64,000 nucleotides of DNA from Jezberella montanilacus (GCF_003003055.1 NZ_PVTV01000016.1:124001-188000); one strand, 5' to 3'. Counted from the first letter of the stretch, positions 26,242-35,107 are shown. Numbers and translations are program-made. Notes: generated from the sequence alone by a model not told the origin.

Positions 26242-27101
26242 CTGCTTTGCCCATTGCGGCACCCGCCCCACGGCGGGCGCCAGCCAGGGTGTTGCCCGGG
26301 TTCAACCTGACCCTGGGCTTCACCATCTTTTACCTGAGCCTGATCGTGTTGATCCCCTTGTCAGCGCTGGTCTTCAAAACCTTCACTCTCACCTGGGACC
26401 AGTTCTGGGCTGCCGTCACCGGGCCGCGTGTGATGGCGTCCTACCGCCTGACCTTTGGGGCTTCTTTCATCGCCGCGCTGGTCAATGTGTTCTTCGGACT
26501 GTTGATCGCTTGGGTGTTGGTGCGCTATGACTTTTTTGGCAAAAAAATCGTGGATGCGCTGGTGGACCTGCCCTTTGCTTTGCCCACAGCCGTGGCGGGC
26601 ATTTCACTCACGGCGCTGCTCGCAGGCAACGGCTGGATTGGCCAATACCTGGAGCCGCTGGGGATTCAACTGGCGTTCAACCCCAATGGGGTGGTGATCG
26701 CTCTCATCTTCATCGGTTTGCCCTTTGTTGTGCGCACCGTGCAGCCGGTGCTGGAAGACACGGAAAAAGAGCTCGAAGAAGCAGCCACCTGCTTAGGCGC
26801 CACGCGCTGGCAGACCTTCAGCAAGGTGATCTTTCCGACCATCGCCCCCGCATTGCTCACGGGTTTTGCCATGGCTTTTGCGCGTGCCATTGGTGAATAC
26901 GGCTCGGTCATCTTCATCGCGGGCAACATGCCCATGGTGTCCGAGATCACGCCGCTCATCATCATCGGCAAGTTGGAGCAATACGACTACGCGGGTGCGA
27001 CCGCTGTCGCGCTGGTCATGTTGGTTTTTTCCTTCATCTTGCTGCTGGTCATCAACGCCTTGCAAACCTGGCAACGCCGCCGCTCGGGAGCCTCCTCATG
27101 A
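26238..27101 (+). CDS. cysT: Sulfate/thiosulfate ABC transporter, permease CysT
   Basis: A 287-residue inner membrane permease with about six membrane helices. [21 protein letters not shown] and [45 protein letters not shown] (around residues 100-240, read in pieces) are the CysT/CysU signature including the EAA loop. It overlaps the binding protein gene and cysW by four bases each. It acts with CysW and CysA in sulfate uptake. Confidence 0.95.
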   Translation: MTALPIAAPAPRRAPARVLPGFNLTLGFTIFYLSLIVLIPLSALVFKTFTLTWDQFWAAVTGPRVMASYRLTFGASFIAALVNVFFGLLIAWVLVRYDFFGKKIVDALVDLPFALPTAVAGISLTALLAGNGWIGQYLEPLGIQLAFNPNGVVIALIFIGLPFVVRTVQPVLEDTEKELEEAATCLGATRWQTFSKVIFPTIAPALLTGFAMAFARAIGEYGSVIFIAGNMPMVSEITPLIIIGKLEQYDYAGATAVALVMLVFSFILLLVINALQTWQRRRSGASS

Positions 27102-27985
27102 GTCAGACCCTCTCTGCCAGCAAGGTGCAGGCAGGCACCACCGAAGCCCGCTGGATTCGACGCAGTCTGATTGGCTTGGCGCTGGCCTTCATGTTTTTGT
27201 TTTTGGTTTTGCCGCTGGCCGCTGTCTTCACAGAGGCGCTGCGCAAAGGCTTGGATGCCTACCTGGAGGCGCTGAAAGAGCCTGACGCCTGGTCTGCAAT
27301 TCGGCTGACCTTGATCACCACTTCAGTGGCCGTGCCGCTGAACTTGGTGTTTGGCGTGGCCGCGGCCTGGGCCATTGCCAAATACGAGTTCAAGGGCAAG
27401 TCGCTTTTGACCACGCTGGTGGACTTGCCGTTTTCGGTCTCGCCCGTGGTGGCGGGTTTGATCTATGTGCTGATGTTTGGCGCACAGGGCTGGTTTGGCC
27501 CTTGGCTGCAAGCGCATGACATCAAGATTGTTTTCGCGGTGCCGGGCATCATCTTGGCTACGGTGTTTGTCACCTTTCCCTTCATTGCACGCGAGCTGAT
27601 TCCGCTTATGCAGGCTCAGGGCAACGACGAAGAGCAGGCTGCGATTGTGTTGGGGGCCACAGGCTGGCAGACCTTTTGGCGCGTGACGCTGCCCAACATC
27701 AAGTGGGGGCTGCTGTACGGCGTGATCTTGTGCAATGCACGGGCCATGGGCGAATTTGGTGCGGTGTCGGTGGTCTCGGGTCATATCCGGGGCCAAACCA
27801 ACACCATGCCCTTGCACGTCGAGATCCTCTACAACGAATACCAGTCGGTGGCCGCGTTTGCCGTAGCGTCTCTGTTGGCCTTGCTGGCGCTGGTTACTTT
27901 GGCCATTAAGTCCTTCATCGAGTGGCAGCACGAGCAAGAACTCAAGGCTTCAGCCAACACCCCGCCTGAGCAGCCAGTCCATTGA
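27098..27985 (+). CDS. cysW: Sulfate/thiosulfate ABC transporter, permease CysW
   Basis: A 295-residue permease partner of Cys[23 protein letters not shown] and [39 protein letters not shown] (read in pieces) identify CysW, and [22 protein letters not shown] is characteristic. The start overlaps the cysT stop (ATGA). The C-terminal tail is short and hydrophilic. It would form the heterodimeric channel with CysT. Confidence 0.95.
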   Translation: MSQTLSASKVQAGTTEARWIRRSLIGLALAFMFLFLVLPLAAVFTEALRKGLDAYLEALKEPDAWSAIRLTLITTSVAVPLNLVFGVAAAWAIAKYEFKGKSLLTTLVDLPFSVSPVVAGLIYVLMFGAQGWFGPWLQAHDIKIVFAVPGIILATVFVTFPFIARELIPLMQAQGNDEEQAAIVLGATGWQTFWRVTLPNIKWGLLYGVILCNARAMGEFGAVSVVSGHIRGQTNTMPLHVEILYNEYQSVAAFAVASLLALLALVTLAIKSFIEWQHEQELKASANTPPEQPVH

Positions 27986-28012
27986 CTTCAACTTTAGATT
28001 TTGGTTTGAAAC

Positions 28013-29107
28013 ATGAGCATCGAAATCCGTAACGTCAACAAACAGTTTGGCGACTTCACCGCGCTGAACAATGTCAGCCTCGACATCGAGTCGGGTGAAC
28101 TGGTCGCGCTGCTGGGCCCATCGGGCTGCGGCAAGACCACGCTGCTGCGCATCATCGCGGGTCTGGAAACAGCCGACCAAGGCACCATCGCCTTCAGTGG
28201 CGAAGACACCACGCATGTGCATGTGCGCGAGCGCCAAGTGGGCTTTGTGTTTCAGCATTACGCCTTGTTCCGCCACATGACGGTGTTTGAGAATGTCGCC
28301 TTTGGCCTACGCGTCAAGCCGCGCAACCAGCGCCCACCAGAAGCCGAAATCAAACGCAAAGTGCACGAACTTTTGAGTTTGGTGCAACTCGACTGGCTGG
28401 CCGATCGTTATCCTTCGCAGTTATCGGGCGGTCAACGCCAGCGCATTGCCTTGGCCCGTGCGCTGGCCGTCGAGCCCAAAGTGCTGCTGCTGGATGAGCC
28501 TTTTGGTGCCTTGGATGCCAAGGTGCGCAAAGAGCTGCGCCGCTGGTTGCGCCGCTTGCATGACGAGTTGCATGTGACCAGCATTTTTGTGACGCACGAC
28601 CAGGAAGAAGCCCTGGAAGTGGCCGACCGCGTGGTGCTGATGAACAAAGGCAATATCGAGCAGATCGGTTCGCCTCAAAATGTGTGGGACCACCCGGCCA
28701 GCCCTTTTGTGTATGGTTTTTTGGGCGATGTGAACCTGTTCCATGGCCGAGCGCACGAAGGCGAAATGCTCATCGGTGCCGACCAACACGCCATTCGTTT
28801 GGATACGCCAGAACATGGCCAAGTGCAAGACGCAAAGGCTTTTGCCTATGTGCGTCCACACGACCTGGATGTGACCCGCTACACGCCGGGTGCTGCCAAC
28901 ACGGGCATTGTGGCCAAACTGACCCGCGCCATCGTGGTGGGGCCTGTGGCAAGGTTGGAGCTCGAACCCGTGGAAGCTGGCATGTTTGGCCAAGACGCCA
29001 TCATCGAAGCGCAGTTGTCGGCATCGCAATACCGCCAGCAAGATTTCAAGGAAGGCGAAACCTTGGTGCTGACACCGCGTAAAGCGCGAGTGTTTGTGGA
29101 CGCTTGA
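28013..29107 (+). CDS. cysA: Sulfate/thiosulfate ABC transporter, ATPase CysA
   Basis: A 364-residue ABC ATPase driving sulfate import. [20 protein letters not shown] is typical of CysA; Walker A is GPSGCGKTT at about 35-43, signature [15 protein letters not shown], and Walker [22 protein letters not shown]-terminal TOBE-like region follows ([11 protein letters not shown]). It starts 27 bases after cysW. The ArsR gene follows without gap. The whole sbp-sbp-cysT-cysW-cysA operon is complete. Confidence 0.95.
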   Translation: MSIEIRNVNKQFGDFTALNNVSLDIESGELVALLGPSGCGKTTLLRIIAGLETADQGTIAFSGEDTTHVHVRERQVGFVFQHYALFRHMTVFENVAFGLRVKPRNQRPPEAEIKRKVHELLSLVQLDWLADRYPSQLSGGQRQRIALARALAVEPKVLLLDEPFGALDAKVRKELRRWLRRLHDELHVTSIFVTHDQEEALEVADRVVLMNKGNIEQIGSPQNVWDHPASPFVYGFLGDVNLFHGRAHEGEMLIGADQHAIRLDTPEHGQVQDAKAFAYVRPHDLDVTRYTPGAANTGIVAKLTRAIVVGPVARLELEPVEAGMFGQDAIIEAQLSASQYRQQDFKEGETLVLTPRKARVFVDA

Positions 29108-29112
29108 GCGCC

Positions 29113-29421
29113 ATGACAACGCAGGATGATGGAGATTTGGCGAGGGTTCTGAAAGACGCGGCTGAGCTTTTTGGTCTGTTGTCTGCCCCCATGCGCTTGC
29201 AAATTATCAGTGCGCTTTGCCATGTTGAAAAGAACGTTGGGCAATTGATCGAGGCTGTGAAAACGACGCAGCCGAACATGTCTCAGCACCTGAACCAACT
29301 GTATCGAAAAGGCATTTTGAGCAAGCGGCGAAAGGGTGTACAAATTTATTATGCAATTGCAGACCAACAGGTCGTGCAAATTTGCCAGGCGATGTGCGAC
29401 AGGGTGACGCATCAGGGTTGA
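29113..29421 (+). CDS. ArsR-family regulator, possible persulfide sensor
   Basis: A 102-residue winged-helix repressor from ATG 29113; a TTG at 29104 overlapping the cysA stop is the alternative. The HTH is QPNMSQHLNQLYRKGIL (residues 53-69), with the wing SKRRKGVQIYYAI. It lacks the metal-site ELCVCDL of ArsR and SmtB. Cysteine 36 (SALCHVEKNVGQL) aligns with the first sensing cysteine of YgaV, BigR and SqrR, and C91 or C95 in the last helix stands near the second. Its place at the end of the sulfate operon fits a sulfide or persulfide response; this is inference. Confidence 0.82.
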   Translation: MTTQDDGDLARVLKDAAELFGLLSAPMRLQIISALCHVEKNVGQLIEAVKTTQPNMSQHLNQLYRKGILSKRRKGVQIYYAIADQQVVQICQAMCDRVTHQG

Positions 29422-30064
29422 AGGCTGGTTAGCTGGATCTGAAAGCGTCTTCAGGTACCCATTTCCATAGAAGCAGACACAACAAGAAACATTTCCTTTG
29501 TCTGTGGGCCTTTTAAAGCCCTACTGGTTTCACGACTGAACGTCCGCTCCCAATGCGGGAAGAGTCATTCGCGGGTTCAAGTCCTATACCCGCTGTCGCT
29601 GCATTACCGCCGCCCAAGGCAGCGCCGCGACCGTTCGCATTGGGTCGAAAGGGCACAGTGGCGCAACCTAGCAGGTTCTAATTCCGGAGCCTTTAGCACA
29701 GAGGTTCTGAAAACTCTCGGTACAAGAAGATGTCTCAACATTTAGAATGATGCATTGAACCCCAAGAGCTTGATCTACATGCCCTTGGAAAACTTAGGCG
29801 GTTTGCGATCTGGTATCTTCTGGCCCGCCAAAACTTAAGTTTCGAAACTGCTATGCAAAGATTCGCGATGCCACGAGTCCATTAAACTGTCTTTACCGAT
29901 ATGAACTTGAGACCTGTACGAAGTCATACTTTAAGGTGACGCTGTGTGGTGCCCTCCCGATGTCAAACCTTGGCATGGTGCGGCACCAAACTTAGCCATG
30001 GCCCACCTTGCGGTTGGTCGCTGACTTAAAGGCGAGTTTGTAACCTGGGTGGAGAAAGTGACTG
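29422..30064. other. Non-coding stretch after the sulfate operon
   Basis: No gene of credible length is found in these 643 bases. Near 29499-29520 there is a short hairpin-like GGGC...GCCC sequence that could stop the sulfate transcript. At about 29559-29581 a tRNA T-arm-like hairpin GCGGGTTCAAG...CCCGC occurs without the rest of a tRNA. A degenerate repeat unit is at 29796-29832. GAACGTCCGCTCCC and GACCGTTCGCATTGGG resemble short intergenic elements seen in many proteobacteria. The region looks like junction debris. Confidence 0.45.
29796..29832 (+). repeat. Degenerate direct repeat, left copy
   Basis: Begins AGGCGGTTTG and ends GGCCCGCCAAA. It matches the copy at 31760-31796 at 30 of 37 positions without gaps by hand. 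GGCGG and CCGCC at the ends form a short inverted repeat. The two copies enclose the CMD-like gene and the toxin-antitoxin pair. Confidence 0.5.
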
Positions 30065-30850
30065 ATGAACAATTCAACGCCAGCTAATAATCGTCCCATT
30101 AGGGCATTAGAGTTCGTTCTGGTTTTAGGACTCGGACTGATGAGCGGGCCGGTTCATGCCACTGAGAGAAACTCAGAACCGCTTACTACAACTACATCAG
30201 ATCAATCCGAGGTTCTTTCCGCCAAGCAACTGGCGATACCGCTCATAGCCTCTTTCATGGCGGTGAGTGACATGCCCAATCTAAACAGCGCTTTACATTC
30301 TGGTTTGGATGCGGGCTTGACAGTCAGCGAGGTGAAGGAAGTCTTGGTGCAACTTTATGCCTACGCCGGTTTTCCACGTAGCCTTAATGCGTTAAGTGAA
30401 TTGATGAAGGTGTTAGAGGTACGTAAGCAGCGCGGCATTCAGGACGCGCTAGGACGCGAGCCAAGCCGAGCTATTCCCACTGGTGCCATGTTGATCTCCG
30501 TTGGAAAAGCCAATCAAACAAAGATATCCGGAGCTCCGGTTCAAGGACCTTTATTCGATTTCGCGCCAGTGATCAACCAATATCTCCAAGCCCATTTATT
30601 TGGTGATATTTTCGAGCGGGACAACCTAGACTGGCAAAGCCGTGAGTTGGCCACAGTGGGTGCCTTGGCCGCCACACAAGGAGCAGAGCCGCAACTGCGA
30701 TCGCACATGGCCGCTAGCATGCGAGTAGGCTTGACGGCTGAGCAGTTACGGCAGTTGATAAAGATTCTGGCTGAACGCGGAGATACGATAGCAGCACAAC
30801 CTGCCGATGCCGCGCTTAAGCAGGCATTGGCGGCAGCACCGACCCGCTAA
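30065..30850 (+). CDS. Exported carboxymuconolactone decarboxylase (CMD)-family protein
   Basis: A 261-residue protein with two CMD-like helical domains. A signal peptide (LEFVLVLGLGLMSGPVHATE) precedes the mature part, which is unusual for the family. The first domain has LHSGLDAGLTVSEVKEVLVQLYAYAGFPRSLNAL, and the second DNLDWQSRELATVGALAAT...LRSHMAASMRVGLTAEQL. Neither domain shows the CxxC of AhpD peroxidases, so the activity is unknown. GGAG stands 11 bases before the ATG. The gene stands alone between two copies of a degenerate repeat. Confidence 0.85.
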   Translation: MNNSTPANNRPIRALEFVLVLGLGLMSGPVHATERNSEPLTTTTSDQSEVLSAKQLAIPLIASFMAVSDMPNLNSALHSGLDAGLTVSEVKEVLVQLYAYAGFPRSLNALSELMKVLEVRKQRGIQDALGREPSRAIPTGAMLISVGKANQTKISGAPVQGPLFDFAPVINQYLQAHLFGDIFERDNLDWQSRELATVGALAATQGAEPQLRSHMAASMRVGLTAEQLRQLIKILAERGDTIAAQPADAALKQALAAAPTR

Positions 30851-31038
30851 GCATTGCCCTTGCTGCTTTTCTGTAGTTCGCCCGAACTGCGGTGAGTACC
30901 TACATGACGTCCTGCGTCTGTATTTCCGGCAAAATTGAGAAATTGCATTTTTGCTGGAAACAAACGGCTCTAGCCCATCAATGGACTGACCTCGGTTCGA
31001 AGTGCTCATGAAACGCACAAAAATAGGCGATTTCAAAC

Positions 31039-31077
31039 ATCTTGAAGTATCATGCTATTTCAAGATTTATCAAGATT
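31039..31077. promoter_or_regulatory. Putative operator of the toxin-antitoxin operon
   Basis: ATCTTGAA (31039-31046) and TTCAAGAT (31059-31066) form a perfect inverted repeat with a 12-base spacer, and a third half-like site ATCAAGATT follows at 31069-31077. The array ends 10 bases before the antitoxin ATG, as expected for autoregulation. Confidence 0.55.
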
Positions 31078-31087
31078 AGGTGCTTTC

Positions 31088-31318
31088 ATGGCTACAACTG
31101 CGCGCGAAAAGTTTTCTTCTCAAGCCTCGCCTGACGTGTTGACCGCATTACGTCAAATTGCTGAGGGACAAGGCCGGCAATTTCAAGCTGTGCTCGATGA
31201 GGCTCTGCGTGATTACATTGACCGCCAGCAAAAGACCCGACCCCGCCGCCACGTAATGGCGTCTTTTGCGTCTAGTCTTGACGAGTTTGATCATTTGTAT
31301 CGCGAACTCGCGAAATAA
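31088..31318 (+). CDS. Probable antitoxin of a Doc-type toxin
   Basis: A 76-residue protein from ATG 31088 (MATTAREKFSSQASPDVL), preceded by AGG. It is basic in the middle (RQQKTRPRRHVM) and resembles small ribbon-helix-helix-like regulators: an N-terminal stretch, QIAEGQGRQFQAVLDEALRDYI as helices, and an acidic C-terminal tail (SSLDEFDHLYRELAK) that could neutralise the toxin. It ends three bases before the toxin start. The family is not recognised by name. Confidence 0.72.
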   Translation: MATTAREKFSSQASPDVLTALRQIAEGQGRQFQAVLDEALRDYIDRQQKTRPRRHVMASFASSLDEFDHLYRELAK

Positions 31319-31321
31319 GCA

Positions 31322-31702
31322 GTGCCGCGCGATTATTTAACCGTGGCCGATGTACTCGGCATGCATATAGTTTTAATGCAAAGGTATGGCGGCGCAGGTG
31401 GGGTTCGTGACCCAGGCGCCCTCGAAGCAGCCTTGTTTAGACCACAAACTGGCTACTACGCCGATATCATTGCTGAGGCTGCAGCATTGCTAGAAAGCCT
31501 CGCAATTAATCATCCCTTTGTAGATGGCAACAAGCGTATAGCTTTTGCTGCAGCCGACGTGTTTCTGCGTATCAACGGCTGGTGCCTAAAGCGGCCATCC
31601 ATGGTCATCCACAAAGAGATGTTGCAGCTTTTCGAGACTGGCACTTTTGATATCGCCCACATTGAACCCTGGCTTCGAGAGTTTGCTATGACTCAAGAGT
31701 AA
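31322..31702 (+). CDS. Doc/Fic-family death-on-curing toxin
   Basis: A 126-residue Doc-like protein with GTG start at 31322. The Fic motif is HPFVDGNKRIAF (H64, D68, N70, K71, R72), close to HxFxxANKR of P1 Doc but with G in place of A. IHKEMLQLFETG and WLREFA follow. Doc proteins phosphorylate EF-Tu, while Fic proteins AMPylate targets; small stand-alone forms with an upstream antitoxin behave like Doc. It is paired with the gene at 31088-31318. Confidence 0.88.
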   Translation: MPRDYLTVADVLGMHIVLMQRYGGAGGVRDPGALEAALFRPQTGYYADIIAEAAALLESLAINHPFVDGNKRIAFAAADVFLRINGWCLKRPSMVIHKEMLQLFETGTFDIAHIEPWLREFAMTQE

Positions 31703-31759
31703 TAGGGTTAGTATCCCTCCCGCAGACCAAAAGCAAAAAACTTGAGATTTCAGCACCTC

Positions 31760-31796
31760 AGGCGGTTTGTGATGTAGTAGCTGTTGCCCCGCCAAA
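31760..31796 (+). repeat. Degenerate direct repeat, right copy
   Basis: Begins AGGCGGTTTG and ends GCCCCGCCAAA. Counterpart of 29796-29832. Downstream of both copies further similarity (AGTTTC) continues for about 10 bases. Possible remnant ends of a mobile element; no transposase is present. Confidence 0.5.
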
Positions 31797-31839
31797 GTGC
31801 AGTTTCAGGGGCTCTACGGTTCAAGCCCATGAACAGGAC

Positions 31840-33570
31840 TTATTTGTGGTCGAAATGCCACGCACCATCCCAGTCGTCCTTTAATGGCGTCATCAGCAGC
31901 TTATTGATTCGCTCGGTCATGGCAATAGAAGGACCATCATGCGGCGTGACGCTCAATGCTTGGGCAAACAAACTTAGCGCTTCTTGCCAGTGACGCGCTC
32001 GATAAGCTGCCAGCCCTTGAGAGTACAGTCCCCGAAGTTCGGCCTGTTGAAGCGATAACTGCCCGGTTTCTGCCATCGGTTCGAATATCGACTGCGGCTT
32101 GGTCTGACCGAGAACGACCACGCTGTCTATCTCACGGACTTCGATCGCACCTTTCGCGCCAACGACAGTCGCTTCAGAAATGAGGATGTCGCTGCCATAG
32201 GCCTTGTTAACACCTTCAAGTCTCGATGCCAGATTGACCGTGTCGCCCATGACGGTGTAATTCATCATAATGTCAGAGCCAATACTACCCACTAAGGCTT
32301 CACCCGTTGCAATGCCAATCCGAATATCAAACGCCATCGGCAACTCACGCAAACCTATCAACTCTGGAAATCCCGCACGCATCGGATCCAGTTGTTTGCG
32401 CATCTCAAGCGCCGCCAGAGTTGCCAGCCGGGTCTGGTCCGCTTCAATCACGAACGGGGCGCCCCAATAGGCCATGATGGCATCGCCAATGTATTTGTCG
32501 ATAACGCCGCCTTGCTGACGAATCGCTTCCGACATGACCGAGAAATACCGGTTCATGATCTTGACTAGTCCGTTTGGTGTCAGTTGTTCACTGGCGTGTG
32601 TGAAACCTTTAACATCGCAAAACATGACGGTCATGACTCGTCTTTGTCCTTCACGAGCGAGATCAGGGCGATTCATCAATCCTTCGACGATTCGCGGGTC
32701 GACATATTTGCCAAAAGTCTCACGCAGGGATTCTTTTTCTCGTAGCTGATCCACCATGTGGTTGAACTCGACGGTTAGCCTGCCAATCTCGTCCTGAGAT
32801 TCGACAACGAGCGGGTGGTCAAGACGCCCCGCTGCTACAGACCGGGCGCTCTCAAGCAAACGCCTGACCGGTTGCGTTAACTTTCCGCTCACCAGGATCG
32901 AGAAAGTCACGCCGATAGCGGCTGCCAATAACGTTAAGGCAAACGAGACAATCATGATGTTACGCAGGTCTTGCTTGATCCCCTCAGCATGGTTCACCAG
33001 CAGCGCCAGCATGTCAGAGCGAATGGACTCGAGTTGCTCGTTGAGCTCGGCACGTCCTTTGCGAACCCTCGCCAAGCCTTCTTGAAAAGCAATGGGATTG
33101 TCCGTATCGAGGGCAAGCTGAAGGCGACCAATTTCTTCGTTGAGTTGGCTGCGAGTTTTATCCATTGCCACTTGGATACGAATGTCAATGCGAGCTAGCT
33201 TCGCTACATCCTCCTTTGAGACGCCTCTATCCAGCAATCCGTTGATGAGCGCCCGGCTCGACGCTGCCTCCTTCTCGGCAGCCTTGCCGGCCCCTTCAAA
33301 CCGGGCATTTGCCGCATCGTACATTGTCGTGTCAGCGTTTTTGAGTAATTTTTCGATGATCATGGTTCTAAGGGCAAGCGCGCGTTCAAGTGAACGAATG
33401 TTGGTCCGCGCCAAATCACCGTATGCTGGGATGTAGTTTTCGACGATGTCATCTAAGCGCTCGCCAGTTCGAATCACCAGAAAGGTCGATACGAGCGAAG
33501 TACCCGCCATCAGTACGATCAGCATCAAAGCAATGCCAAGAATCTTTCTTGCAATCGTCATTGTGAACAT
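31840..33570 (-). CDS. Membrane class III adenylate/guanylate cyclase with HAMP domain
   Basis: A 576-residue sensor protein. An N-terminal membrane segment (ILGIALMLIVLMAGTSLVSTFLVI) and a second one near residue 200 (IMIVSFALTLLAAAIGVTFSILV) bracket a helical periplasmic region. A HAMP follows (VRRLLESARSVAAGRLDHPLV), then the catalytic domain: TVMFCDVKGFTHASEQLTP (metal Asp), GGVIDKYIGDAIMAYWGAPF (second Asp) and MGDTVNLASRLEGVN. A TPR-like tail ends the protein. AGAGGG precedes the ATG. Product cAMP is most likely; no ligand is known. Confidence 0.93.
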   Translation of the reverse strand: MFTMTIARKILGIALMLIVLMAGTSLVSTFLVIRTGERLDDIVENYIPAYGDLARTNIRSLERALALRTMIIEKLLKNADTTMYDAANARFEGAGKAAEKEAASSRALINGLLDRGVSKEDVAKLARIDIRIQVAMDKTRSQLNEEIGRLQLALDTDNPIAFQEGLARVRKGRAELNEQLESIRSDMLALLVNHAEGIKQDLRNIMIVSFALTLLAAAIGVTFSILVSGKLTQPVRRLLESARSVAAGRLDHPLVVESQDEIGRLTVEFNHMVDQLREKESLRETFGKYVDPRIVEGLMNRPDLAREGQRRVMTVMFCDVKGFTHASEQLTPNGLVKIMNRYFSVMSEAIRQQGGVIDKYIGDAIMAYWGAPFVIEADQTRLATLAALEMRKQLDPMRAGFPELIGLRELPMAFDIRIGIATGEALVGSIGSDIMMNYTVMGDTVNLASRLEGVNKAYGSDILISEATVVGAKGAIEVREIDSVVVLGQTKPQSIFEPMAETGQLSLQQAELRGLYSQGLAAYRARHWQEALSLFAQALSVTPHDGPSIAMTERINKLLMTPLKDDWDGAWHFDHK

Positions 33571-33809
33571 GCCACCCTCTCGTTTATTTTGTCCGACATG
33601 CTAAATAAAGGCAGTCTAGCTGAGGATGCTTTGACGTTCAACAGCAACGCCAACGTGCAACAGGCCTCGTGCCAAAAGATTAGTTCGGGTTAGGCTCTTT
33701 GGCCCTACCCCCTGAGGCTTTATCCGCAACATCTACTTACAAATTTATGTTTGATCTTGCCTAAATAAGTCAGTAGAGTTTTAGTTCCGATTACTTTGAG
33801 GCGTTGCAG

Positions 33810-34190
33810 ATGGTTCGTTCATATCGTTCAATACTTAATGCTCGAAGTGAAGTGATTGAGGCCCGCATCGATACTCGAGTGGCTGAGATGAAAGCAGATC
33901 TGGAAGCCATGCGGGTAGATCTTCGACGAAGCGCCGACGACTTCAAGGAAACGGCTACCGAGATTGGTCAAAAAATTACCAACTTAAAGTATATCGTCGT
34001 GACGACGGCAGCAGCTTCGGTGATCGGCTTGTATGCGGCGAACGTTGCGACCATGCAAGCGCTTTTGTCTGCTTACGATTCAGGTAAGGCAATGGCGACG
34101 GTGATGGCTCAGACAACAGAACGTATTCAAAGAACAAGCGAGCGCCTGGATTTGTTAGAAGCGCGTCTTGAAAAAAACTCGACTCGCTAA
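33810..34190 (+). CDS. Small coiled-coil membrane protein of unknown function
   Basis: A 126-residue protein from ATG 33810 (GAGG nine bases upstream; TTG 33804 is possible). An N-terminal coiled coil (RSEVIEARIDTRVAEMKADLEAMRVDLRR) leads to one hydrophobic helix (LKYIVVTTAAASVIGLYAANVAT), and a second coiled coil follows (RIQRTSERLDLLEARLEKN). The layout recalls Bdr-like or DUF1640-like coiled-coil proteins, but no exact family is recognised. It is divergent from the cyclase gene. Confidence 0.6.
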   Translation: MVRSYRSILNARSEVIEARIDTRVAEMKADLEAMRVDLRRSADDFKETATEIGQKITNLKYIVVTTAAASVIGLYAANVATMQALLSAYDSGKAMATVMAQTTERIQRTSERLDLLEARLEKNSTR

Positions 34191-34228
34191 TAAAAGCGCT
34201 GAACAAACATCGAGATAGGCTAATCCGT

Positions 34229-34798
34229 TTACTTACCTAACAACTGATAAAAAACCGGGTTGTCATCACATTGACCCGCACCGCATTCAAGAACCGTAGA
34301 CACCAGATTCATGGCTATCAAGCCGACAAACAGCCAAGTCACTGCTTTGTTTAAGCCAGTAAAAACAGGCAACTGGATTTTGATGAGATCTTTGTCGTCA
34401 ACGACAAGCATGAGAGCGACCGATATCAGGGTAATGACAGAAGCAAGCACGGACCACGTGTAAAAGTGAAGCCCGAGAAACGCTGAACCGTAGCCCGCAT
34501 CACCTGGCAGAATATGCAAAAACACTTGCCTGATCCCGATCGCAGCCGTGACAAGGCATCCCAGAATGACCATTGAGTAGTGGGCTCTTTTGATACCCAT
34601 CTGGACGTTAAATAAAAACCCCATCCCCATCAAGATGATGCCGACGCGCTGCAGCAAACAAAGGGGGCAGGGGAGCTCGGACAGGACTAATTGATAATAG
34701 AAAGCGACCAGCAAAGAGACACACATCCCCAGTAGTCCGCATAAGTTAACAAAAACGGTCGTGCCTGATACTGCAATTGACTGGTTTGAATTTGTCAT
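34229..34798 (-). CDS. DsbB-family disulfide bond formation protein, variant form
   Basis: A 189-residue membrane protein of the DsbB family, which reoxidises DsbA using quinones. The first redox pair is C44-P-L-C47 in SELPCPLCLLQRVG between helices 1 and 2. The usual second cysteine pair in the next periplasmic loop is absent (RQVFLHILPGDAGYGSAFLG has no Cys). A CGAGQC pair (C172 and C177) stands instead at the C-terminus, after a fifth hydrophobic segment. The DUF5993 gene stands just upstream. Named dsbB with caution because of this different cysteine layout. Confidence 0.87.
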   Translation of the reverse strand: MTNSNQSIAVSGTTVFVNLCGLLGMCVSLLVAFYYQLVLSELPCPLCLLQRVGIILMGMGFLFNVQMGIKRAHYSMVILGCLVTAAIGIRQVFLHILPGDAGYGSAFLGLHFYTWSVLASVITLISVALMLVVDDKDLIKIQLPVFTGLNKAVTWLFVGLIAMNLVSTVLECGAGQCDDNPVFYQLLGK

Positions 34799-34808
34799 GT
34801 TCTAGCTC

Positions 34809-34967
34809 TTAAAAAGACAAGGTCAACGCGTCTGTTGCATGGTGTTTAAACCAAAGAAGCGTCACGACGAGTAACACAAGCCACAGCGTGTACGCCGGGG
34901 TTTTCTTACCGGTCATCGCGCAAAGGGAGGTGCCGAGTGCAAGAAGAAATGGCAAAAACATGTACAT
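34809..34967 (-). CDS. DUF5993 family small membrane protein
   Basis: A 52-residue protein, too short for usual ORF lists, starting at ATG 34967 with GGAG eight bases upstream. It reads MYMFLPFLLALGTSLCAMTG, then TLWLVLLVVTLLWFKHHATDAL and ends TLSF. Two membrane helices and the motif FKHHATD.L.LSF fit DUF5993, a family found beside DsbB genes. It ends 10 bases before the dsbB start and is probably cotranscribed with it. Function is unknown. Confidence 0.85.
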   Translation of the reverse strand: MYMFLPFLLALGTSLCAMTGKKTPAYTLWLVLLVVTLLWFKHHATDALTLSF

Positions 34968-35107
34968 AGCTAGTCTCCGTTATCTGGCTTTGTTCGATAT
35001 TACACGCGTGAACATGCTCAAAAAGACAAAAAAATTGTAACCAAACGGGATACTCTCACGAATAGCAGTGAGTCAGTATGAATAACCAGCTACCAAATGA
35101 GGCAGCG

